NCBI GenBank assembly: GCA_030593645.1
Contig: JAUVGT010000133.1
Coordinates: 1-11,279 of the forward strand
DNA from: Deltaproteobacteria bacterium
GTDB taxonomy: Bacteria; Desulfobacterota; Desulfobacteria; Desulfobacterales; JAUVGT01
Reading direction: 5' to 3'
DNA: 11,279 nt
This document shows positions 5,588 through 11,279 of this stretch, piece after piece. Both the position numbers and the translations under genes were made by a program. Within the stretch, counting starts at the first letter, position 1. Each line of letters starts with the position of its first letter. The notes under the pieces are model-generated. The model did not search any database and had not been told where the DNA came from. It saw only the letters and a list, made by a program, of their open reading frames with translations.

Positions 5588-7749
5588 GAAAAGGATTCGG
5601 TCGAAAACCTATGAATACAACTCCAGCTCAAAATGAAAAAAATACTGAACCGAAATTGTCTGATTCCGGATATCGCCTGGGGTGTGATATTGGCGGAACA
5701 TTTACCGATTTTGTCCTGGTTAATAACGAAACCGGCGAATTCAGAACCAATAAATGCCTGACAACACCATCAGATCCGTCACGAGCGGTTGAACAGGGTA
5801 TTCAGGAGATGATTGATCATACTCCCGATCTGATGCCAAATATCGTGGAGATCATTCATGGAACAACACTGGTCATCAACGCGATCATCGAACGAAAAGG
5901 CGCGGTCACAGGCCTGATTACAACCCGGGGGTTTAAGGATGTCCTGGAGCTGGGGCGGGAAATCCGATACGATGCCTATGATATTTTTTCAGAATATCCT
6001 GAACCATTTGTTCCGAGACACCTGAGAAAAGAAGTGGATGAAAGGGTTACGAGTGACGGACGTGTGATCCAGGAATTAAACAAGGAGCAGGTCAAGGCGG
6101 TTGTTCTGGATCTTCAAAAACAGGGAATCGAATCTTTGGCTGTGTGCCTGATCAATTCTTATGAAAATCATACCCATGAACGCATGATTAAAGAGATTGT
6201 TGAAAAAGTGGCTCCGGATCTTTTTTTGTCCACATCTTTTGAAGTACTTCCCCAGATCAGGGAATACGAAAGAACATGTACCACCGCGACCAATGCCTAT
6301 GTTAAACCGATTACTGCCAAGTACCTGAAAAAACTGATCGATCGGTTTGAATCCCTTGGTTTTATCGGAAGACTTTTTATTATGCTCTCATCCGGCGGTA
6401 TTACATCCGTGGACACTGCCCGTGAATTCCCGGTTCGTATCATAGAATCCGGACCGACTGCAGCTGTAATCGCCTCCCAGCATTACGGTAAAATGTTCAA
6501 AATAAAAGATATGTTCTGTTTTGACATGGGCGGGACAACCGCCAAATCCTGTTTGATCCAGAAAGGAAAGGCGGGTCTTGTATCAACGTTTGAAGTGGGC
6601 CGGGTTCAACGGTTTAAAAAAGGGAGTGGTCTTCCGATACAGGTTCCGGTTGTGGATTTGATGGAAATCGGTGCCGGAGGCGGAAGCATTGCCAAAATGA
6701 GCAGGATGGGACTTTTGCAGGTTGGTCCGGAAAGCTCGGGTGCTGATCCAGGCCCGGCCTGCTACAGTCTGGGCGGAAAAAATCCAACCGTGACAGACGC
6801 GGATCTTGTTCTCGGTTACCTTGACCCCGAATTTTTCTTAGGGGGAACAATGCCCCTTGATAAAGCGGCTTCTGAAAAAGCGATTAAAGAACAGGTCGCG
6901 AATCCGCTCAGCACGGCAATGATCGAAGCGGCTTTTGGTATTCATGATTTGATCAATGAAACCATGGCAGCTGCCGCAAAGACCCATATCGCTGAAAAGG
7001 GCGGCAACCCGAATATTGTTACCATTTCAGCCTTTGGTGGTGCCGGTCCTGTTCATGCTTATGGCCTGGCAAAAAAAATAGGAGCGCCCAGAATTATTGT
7101 TCCTCCGCTCGCCGGAGTCGGTTCGGCCCTTGGTTTTTTTACAGCGCCCGTGGCATTCGATCTGTCCAGGAGCCATCGGGATAATCTGGATGGTGCTGAT
7201 TTCAATGATATTGAAAAACTTTTTAGATCCCTTGAACAGGAGGGTGGGGCCATTTTGAGTGATTCTGCCGGGAATCAGGAACTGATCTTTCAACGGGCCA
7301 TTATGATGAGGTTTGTGGGTCAGGGAGCGGAAACCGATCTGTCGATCCCAAACAAATCCTTTAACGAATTCTCAAAAGAACAAATCAGGAAATTGTTCGA
7401 TGATGAATACCGAAGGCTGTACGGTCGTACATATCCGGAGACTCCTGTGGAATTCGTCACATTTAAAGTCAGGGCGAGTTTGCCGGAAAAACCGTTTAAT
7501 ATACCTCGGTTAAAAATAGAAAATAATAAACCGGATCATTACAGAAAGGGTGAGCGGCCCGCATTTTCAGTTATTGAAAAAGATTTTATTCCATTTACGG
7601 TATATGACCGCTCAAAACTTTATCCCGGCATTGAGCTGAGGGGCCCTTCAATTATTGAAGAACGGGAATCGACTATCGTTATCGGGGAGGATGCACGGTG
7701 GAGTGTGGATGAGTATGGGTTTATCTGGATTGAATTGGAAAAAGATTAA
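5563..7749 (+). CDS. hydantoinase/oxoprolinase-family A subunit (HyuA-like ATPase)
   Basis: The protein has 728 residues from GTG 5563, or 712 from ATG 5611. It belongs to the HyuA family: ATPase subunits of N-methylhydantoinase, 5-oxoprolinase, caprolactamase, and acetone and acetophenone carboxylases, which activate a carbonyl or amide oxygen by phosphorylation. The N-terminal Hydant_A_N domain opens with YRLGCDIGGTFTDFVLV (about 37) and includes HGTTLVINAIIERKGA (about 99). The ASKHA-fold hydantoinase A domain includes ESGPTAAV, FDMGGTTAK (about 319), GAGGGSIA, GADPGPACYSLGG and SAFGGAGPVHAYGLA (about 488). Both phosphate-binding GGT motifs are intact. The long start overlaps the mutase by 25 bp and has the stronger ribosome site; both starts precede the conserved core. 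The B subunit follows after 17 nt. Carboxylase versus cyclic-amide hydrolase cannot be settled from sequence alone. Confidence 0.92.
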   Translation: MERTGDTLGKGFGRKPMNTTPAQNEKNTEPKLSDSGYRLGCDIGGTFTDFVLVNNETGEFRTNKCLTTPSDPSRAVEQGIQEMIDHTPDLMPNIVEIIHGTTLVINAIIERKGAVTGLITTRGFKDVLELGREIRYDAYDIFSEYPEPFVPRHLRKEVDERVTSDGRVIQELNKEQVKAVVLDLQKQGIESLAVCLINSYENHTHERMIKEIVEKVAPDLFLSTSFEVLPQIREYERTCTTATNAYVKPITAKYLKKLIDRFESLGFIGRLFIMLSSGGITSVDTAREFPVRIIESGPTAAVIASQHYGKMFKIKDMFCFDMGGTTAKSCLIQKGKAGLVSTFEVGRVQRFKKGSGLPIQVPVVDLMEIGAGGGSIAKMSRMGLLQVGPESSGADPGPACYSLGGKNPTVTDADLVLGYLDPEFFLGGTMPLDKAASEKAIKEQVANPLSTAMIEAAFGIHDLINETMAAAAKTHIAEKGGNPNIVTISAFGGAGPVHAYGLAKKIGAPRIIVPPLAGVGSALGFFTAPVAFDLSRSHRDNLDGADFNDIEKLFRSLEQEGGAILSDSAGNQELIFQRAIMMRFVGQGAETDLSIPNKSFNEFSKEQIRKLFDDEYRRLYGRTYPETPVEFVTFKVRASLPEKPFNIPRLKIENNKPDHYRKGERPAFSVIEKDFIPFTVYDRSKLYPGIELRGPSIIEERESTIVIGEDARWSVDEYGFIWIELEKD

Positions 7750-7766
7750 AATGACGGAGAATATAA

Positions 7767-9512
7767 ATGCCGGAAGATAAAAGACAGGCCGGATCATCAC
7801 ATTCAAAATTCGATCCCATTACCCTGGAGATTCTATGGCGGAGGCTGGTGTCGATTGTTGATGAGGCTGATGCTTCTGTGGCCAGGACCGCGTTTTCAAG
7901 TCTTTTGCGGGACGCGCATGACTATACATGCATGTTTACAGACAGCCGGGGACAGGAACTGGTGCAGGGGACATTTTGTACACCGGGTCAGGCCGGGGCA
8001 ATGGCCCTGGGAGTAAAAAAGATCATTGCATCAATTCCACTGGATCAGTACAACCCGGGCGATGTATTTATTGTGAACGATCCCTGGCTCCTGGCCGGTC
8101 ATTTGAATGATGTATGTGTCATAAGTCCCATTTTTTACAAAGACAGACCCATTGCTTTTACTGCCTGTGTGTTTCATCATTCTGATATTGGTGGAAGGGT
8201 TTCTTCGGATAATCGGGAAGTATACGAGGAAGGGCTTTTTCTTCCATTGCTGAAAATTTATGACAAAGGAGCCCCGAATGAAGCTGTTTTGGATCTGATC
8301 CGGTGGAATGTACGGACGCCAAAGGAAGTGATTGGAGACATTCGATCCCAAATCGCCGCGAACCATGTGTGTTCGGAAAAAGTTATCGAAATGATGGAAG
8401 ACGAGAGTCTCGATTCACTTGATGATTTGGCTGATGAGATTATAAATCGTACTGAAATGAGTATGAGAAAAGCGATACGGAAAATACCGGATGGGAAATA
8501 TAATCACAAAGGTATTATCGAAGGAGCCGGTTCAAGGGAGGATATCGAAATCAATCTGACCGTGATGATCAACGGAAGTGATGTGCTTGTGGATTTTGAA
8601 GGAACATCACCGCAGGTGGATTGGGGTGTGAATGTGGTCTATAACTTTACCTACGCATATGTTTTTATGGCTTTTAAAAGCGCTTTTGATCCGGACATCC
8701 CCATCAATGAAGGAGCAATTCGCCCGGTTAGGATGACAGCCCCAGAAGGGAGCGTGGTAAACTGCAACTTTCCAGCGGCTGTGGCCGCGAGAATGCAGAT
8801 CGGTCATTTTATGACCGAGATAGTGTTTAAGGCGTTGTCTGAAGCAGCCCCGGAAAATATCATGGCCGATAGCGGCGGGACACCGGCACAGACCAATATT
8901 CTGTACGGAAAAAAACATAATGGAAAACCATGGCATACAATGGTGATCAGGGGGGGCGGATTAGGAGCCAGTAACCGTATGGATGGCCGGCAATGTGCTA
9001 TTTTTCCCGCAAACGGTGCTAACACGCCTGTAGAGATTTTAGAGAGTGACACACCTCTGATCGTTCAATCAAGAGGCTTGGTTTGTGATTCAGGCGGAGC
9101 AGGTAAAATGCGGGGTGGACTTGGGCGAAAGATGGTGATCAAAATACCGGATGATGAATACGCGCCGCTGCCTCCTACAACCATAGCGGTACAGGCCGGC
9201 CGTTTCAGATATCCGCCCCAGGGTATGTTCGGGGGTAACCCGAGTAAGTTAGCACAGTTCCTGCTTAACGGCAAAACCGCCGATCCAAGCGGTCTGACAT
9301 TTTGTAAGCCTGGAGATATTGTGTCGTTTTACAGTGCAGGCGGCGGCGGGTACGGCGATTCTTTTGAAAGGGATCCGGAAGCCGTGGAAAAAGATGTGCT
9401 TGAAGGTTATGTGAGTATTCAAAAAGCGAAAGAAGACTATGGGGTTGTGATTGATCCGGACACGCTTAAAGTGGATTTGGATGCGACGAAGAAAATCAGG
9501 GGGGAGAAATAA
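7767..9512 (+). CDS. hydantoinase/oxoprolinase-family B subunit (HyuB-like)
   Basis: The 581-residue protein has the usual size of HyuB subunits, clearly shorter than the roughly 770-residue acetone carboxylase alpha subunit. HyuB carries the metal site where the phosphorylated intermediate meets water or bicarbonate. PITLEILWRRLVSIVDEAD opens the domain. NDPWLLAGHLNDV (about 103) and FHHSDIGG (about 136) hold His and Asp residues placed like the known metal ligands. DSGGAGKMRGGLG and GGGGYGDSFERDPE close it, as in the family. Two departures from the commonest family text are visible: NDPWLLAGHLND in place of NDPYxGGTHLPD, and CTPGQAGAM in place of HxPVHLGSM. The ATG has ACGGAGA 6-7 nt upstream and is coupled to the A subunit. 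No small third subunit, which acetone carboxylase needs, follows. Confidence 0.92.
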   Translation: MPEDKRQAGSSHSKFDPITLEILWRRLVSIVDEADASVARTAFSSLLRDAHDYTCMFTDSRGQELVQGTFCTPGQAGAMALGVKKIIASIPLDQYNPGDVFIVNDPWLLAGHLNDVCVISPIFYKDRPIAFTACVFHHSDIGGRVSSDNREVYEEGLFLPLLKIYDKGAPNEAVLDLIRWNVRTPKEVIGDIRSQIAANHVCSEKVIEMMEDESLDSLDDLADEIINRTEMSMRKAIRKIPDGKYNHKGIIEGAGSREDIEINLTVMINGSDVLVDFEGTSPQVDWGVNVVYNFTYAYVFMAFKSAFDPDIPINEGAIRPVRMTAPEGSVVNCNFPAAVAARMQIGHFMTEIVFKALSEAAPENIMADSGGTPAQTNILYGKKHNGKPWHTMVIRGGGLGASNRMDGRQCAIFPANGANTPVEILESDTPLIVQSRGLVCDSGGAGKMRGGLGRKMVIKIPDDEYAPLPPTTIAVQAGRFRYPPQGMFGGNPSKLAQFLLNGKTADPSGLTFCKPGDIVSFYSAGGGGYGDSFERDPEAVEKDVLEGYVSIQKAKEDYGVVIDPDTLKVDLDATKKIRGEK

Positions 9513-9514
9513 GA

Positions 9515-9564
9515 AGGGCAGGGTTCGAGGATTCAAGGGGTTAAGCTGTGACTGTACCTGCCCT
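9515..9564. repeat. 8-bp inverted repeat just after the B subunit
   Basis: AGGGCAGG at 9515-9522 is exactly complementary to CCTGCCCT at 9557-9564, enclosing 34 nt. It starts 3 nt after the hydantoinase B stop codon. There is no T-rich tail, so it is not a convincing intrinsic terminator. It may be the end of a small inserted repeat or an RNA structure between the B subunit and the ligase. Confidence 0.45.
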
Positions 9565-9643
9565 CATCGGAATTCGGGGTCGGTATCGGTATCGCAATCG
9601 AAAAAAATGTTTTACAAGGATTCAAAGGGTGACTGTACATGCC
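9529..9643. repeat. pair of imperfect direct repeats
   Basis: GGATTCAAGGGG ... TGACTGTACCTGCC (9529-9562) recurs as GGATTCAAAGGG followed directly by TGACTGTACATGCC (9618-9643). The first copy carries 8 extra bases, TTAAGCTG, in the middle. The second copy lies inside the loop of the inverted repeat at 9578-9683, so the two repeat systems are interleaved. Coding is unlikely. This looks like remnants of dispersed repeats between two genes of one locus. Confidence 0.6.
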
Positions 9644-9683
9644 ATATGAGTTCAAAAAGACGAAAGCGATACCGATACCGACC
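9578..9683. repeat. 18-bp perfect inverted repeat of GGTATC units
   Basis: GGTCGGTATCGGTATCGC at 9578-9595 is the exact reverse complement of 9666-9683, with a 70-nt loop between. Both arms contain the hexamer CGGTAT twice, and outside the match both end in GGGGTCG-like bases, the right arm with five extra. The pair can form a strong stem in the transcript between the hydantoinase B and ligase genes. It could lower read-through, protect the upstream message, or mark a small mobile repeat. Confidence 0.7.
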
Positions 9684-9738
9684 GCGACCCCGATAAATAA
9701 TCTTCAGGTGAAATATACCGGGTAAAATGGAGCAATTT

Positions 9739-11028
9739 ATGGAAAACACATTCATGCCATCCTTTAAAAATACTGATGAACTCAGGGCGCATCAGCTAAA
9801 AGGCCTTAAATGGACAGTTGAACATGCTTACAAAAACTCGGACTTTTACAGGTCAAGATTGGATGAAAGTGGAGTTAAGACCGAAGACATTCAAACGCTT
9901 GAATATATCAAACGCCTCCCGCTGACAAATGCCGATCACCTGCGTGAGGGTTACCCGTTTCCACTGCTTTGTGTTCCTGAATCGAGTGTGGTCAGGATCC
10001 ATGCTTCTTCCGGAACAACCGGAAAGAAGAAAATCCTCGCCTATACACAGAAGGATATTGATGAATGGATTCATATATTTGCCAGGTGCTATGAAATGGC
10101 GGGCCTGACTCAAAAAGACAGGGTACAGATCGCTGTGGGGTACGGTATCTGGACTGCGGGAGCCGGTTTTCAGATGGGATGTGAAAAGTTCGGAGCCATG
10201 GCCATTCCGGTTGGACCGGGTAACGTGGATATGCAATGCCAGTTTCTCGTGGACCTGCAGTCCACGGTAATGTGCTGCACGGCTTCCATGGGACTTCTCA
10301 TGGCCGAAGAGATTAACCGCCGCAACTTGAAAGATAAGATCGCGCTTAAGAAAATGATATTTGGTTCTGAAAGAAGCAGTTCTTCCATGCGAAATAGAAT
10401 TAAGGAGCTGGTGGGTCTTGAAGATATGTTCGATATTACCGGGATGACTGAGCTTTATGGTCCCGGTACGGGTTTGGATTGTTCAAAGCACGAAGGGATA
10501 CACTATTGGGCAGATAATTATATCCTGGAGATTTTGGATCCGGAAACTTTAGAACCGGTATCTGACGGTGAAATCGGGGAGATGGTCGTCACCACACTCT
10601 GCAAGGAAGCCGCACCCCTGGTTCGATATCGAACAAGGGATTTGACCAGACTGATCAGTCATTCGTGCTCCTGCGGTAATATACTGCCAATGCACGACAG
10701 GATACTGGGCCGTTCCGATGATATGATTATATACCGGGCGGTGAATGTTTATCCCGGGCAGATAGATGAAACGCTTTCAGATATTAACGGAGTCGGCAGT
10801 GAATATCAGGTTATCCTCGATCGTGGTGATGACGGCAGGGATTACATGACCCTTAAAGTGGAAGCAGTACAGGATGTTGATACTTCAGCGAAAGATCGGA
10901 TCGCAAAAAAAGTATCGGACGAAATAAAAAACAAAATCATGGTTAGCTGCCGGACAGAAATTCTAGACTACGGGCAGCTTCCAAGGTCTGAAAGAAAATC
11001 GAAACGGATATATGATAATCGGCGTTGA
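9739..11028 (+). CDS. phenylacetate-CoA ligase-like acyl/aryl-CoA ligase (PaaK family)
   Basis: From ATG 9739 the protein has 429 residues, the normal size for PaaK-type ligases. These adenylate a carboxylic acid with ATP and transfer it to CoA in the cytoplasm. The P-loop-like A3 motif HASSGTTGKKKILAYTQKDI is at about 88. DITGMTELYGPG (about 231), RYRTRDLTRL (about 295) and GRSDDMIIYRAVNVYPGQID (about 323) follow. PRSERKSKRIYDNR at the C-terminus carries the lysine region of the mobile domain. Cysteines in LDCSKHEGIHYW and CSCG match conserved family positions that may bind zinc. I prefer 9739 because GGAG sits 6 nt upstream; the in-frame ATG 9727 lacks a good site and would add 4 residues. 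A repeat-rich gap separates it from the hydantoinase genes, so it may be co-transcribed or have its own promoter. The family is broad, and phenylacetate itself is not assured. Confidence 0.92.
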   Translation: MENTFMPSFKNTDELRAHQLKGLKWTVEHAYKNSDFYRSRLDESGVKTEDIQTLEYIKRLPLTNADHLREGYPFPLLCVPESSVVRIHASSGTTGKKKILAYTQKDIDEWIHIFARCYEMAGLTQKDRVQIAVGYGIWTAGAGFQMGCEKFGAMAIPVGPGNVDMQCQFLVDLQSTVMCCTASMGLLMAEEINRRNLKDKIALKKMIFGSERSSSSMRNRIKELVGLEDMFDITGMTELYGPGTGLDCSKHEGIHYWADNYILEILDPETLEPVSDGEIGEMVVTTLCKEAAPLVRYRTRDLTRLISHSCSCGNILPMHDRILGRSDDMIIYRAVNVYPGQIDETLSDINGVGSEYQVILDRGDDGRDYMTLKVEAVQDVDTSAKDRIAKKVSDEIKNKIMVSCRTEILDYGQLPRSERKSKRIYDNRR

Positions 11029-11147
11029 AGCCACAGAGCATAAGAGACAAAAACATAATTGCGAACCGCGAAACCATAGGGCTTCACAAAAAGCTACGCC
11101 CGCACAAGCGAAATACACGAAATGATGAAAAGATAAACAGTAAAAAT

Positions 11148-11188
11148 CCGGGTCCAAAGGGCCCGGCTTTGATCACCCCTCTAAGGGG
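11148..11188. terminator. two adjacent hairpins, possible bidirectional terminator
   Basis: CCGGGTCC (11148-11155) pairs with GGGCCCGG (11159-11166), one G-U pair included, around an AAA loop. A second small stem pairs CCCCT (11176-11180) with AGGGG (11184-11188). On the + strand only CTTT follows the first stem, so it is a weak terminator for the ligase transcript. On the - strand the same stem is followed by ATTTTTA, a better intrinsic terminator for a gene entering from the right of the window. The stretch from the ligase stop to here (11029-11147) shows no gene. Confidence 0.5.
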
Positions 11189-11195
11189 ATTTAAC

Positions 11196-11279
11196 AAGTG
11201 CCTAAAGTGCGCTAAAGTGACTAAAATGCCTAAAGTTAATGAATCCTGTCTGTTTTTATTTAAAAGATGGAGCTTATAG
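11196..11279. repeat. second copy of the 100-bp repeat, cut by the window end
   Basis: It begins with the same 13-mer AAGTGCCTAAAGT, continues with CGCTAAAGTG and ACTAAAATGC decamers, and then with TAATGAAT(C/T)CTGTC, a T/A-rich stretch and AGATG, as in 1347-1420. It has small insertions and substitutions relative to that copy. The orientation is the same. The expected right terminal repeat would lie beyond position 11279. The two copies bracket the CoA transferase-to-ligase segment but leave the acyl-CoA dehydrogenase outside. Confidence 0.7.

Noticed and set aside
5563..9512. Assignment as acetone carboxylase (AcxAB)
   Set aside because: The B subunit is about 190 residues too short for the acetone carboxylase alpha subunit, and no gamma-subunit gene is present. 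Only the broader hydantoinase/oxoprolinase family call is supported.
9451..9696. 81-codon plus-strand open frame across the hydantoinase B end and the repeat gap
   Set aside because: It overlaps the conserved C-terminal end of the B subunit in another frame and consists largely of translated repeats (RRKRYRYRPRPR). It has no independent support.
11025..11279. Plus-strand open frame overlapping the ligase stop and running off the window
   Set aside because: It lacks a ribosome site, spans the hairpins and the 11196 repeat, and its translation is basic and low in complexity with no recognisable motif. It is noncoding repeat sequence.

Overview
The window reads as a catabolic accessory locus from an anaerobic bacterium, most likely a sulfate-reducing member of the Desulfobacterota (Desulfobacteraceae/Desulfosarcinaceae-like). 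The lineage guess is inference. It rests on the gene content (B12-dependent acyl-CoA mutase, CaiB-type CoA transferase, PaaK-type ligase, acyl-CoA dehydrogenase), the moderate GC content, and short palindromic or decamer-rich intergenic repeats of a kind I associate with those genomes. No rRNA, tRNA, CRISPR array, transposase or phage gene is visible. Every convincing gene lies on the + strand.

Layout. Positions 1-174 hold a long imperfect palindrome followed by three 26-bp tandem units. An acyl-CoA dehydrogenase follows (194-1339). A 100-bp inverted-repeat-bounded element (1347-1446) separates it from a sigma70-like promoter whose -10 region is covered by a perfect 17-bp palindrome (1476-1492). 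Downstream of that promoter is a compact gene run: family III CoA transferase (1587-2777), GntR/FCD regulator (2817-3521), B12-binding small mutase subunit (3514-3912), mutase large subunit (3953-5587), hydantoinase/oxoprolinase A subunit (5563-7749) and B subunit (7767-9512). A 226-nt gap full of nested repeats precedes a phenylacetate-CoA-ligase-like gene (9739-11028). Two hairpins and a second copy of the 1347-1446 repeat, cut by the window edge, close the window.

How the genes may work together (inference). HyuA/HyuB-type proteins perform ATP-dependent reactions on carbonyl or cyclic amide compounds: carboxylation of ketones in the acetone and acetophenone carboxylases, ring opening in the hydantoinases and oxoprolinases. 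The PaaK-like ligase and the CaiB-like transferase provide two ways to make a CoA thioester. The mutase keeps the Tyr and Arg that hold the free carboxylate of methylmalonyl-CoA, so its substrate is probably a carboxylated (dicarboxylic) acyl-CoA. However, a normally near-invariant pocket segment is replaced, so it is unlikely to be an ordinary methylmalonyl-CoA mutase. The acyl-CoA dehydrogenase could then oxidise the rearranged chain. The regulator in the gene run probably controls the run through the palindrome at the promoter. The substrate cannot be read from the sequence. The combination of hydantoinase-type enzyme, divergent B12 mutase and CoA ligase is the best candidate here for an undescribed pathway.
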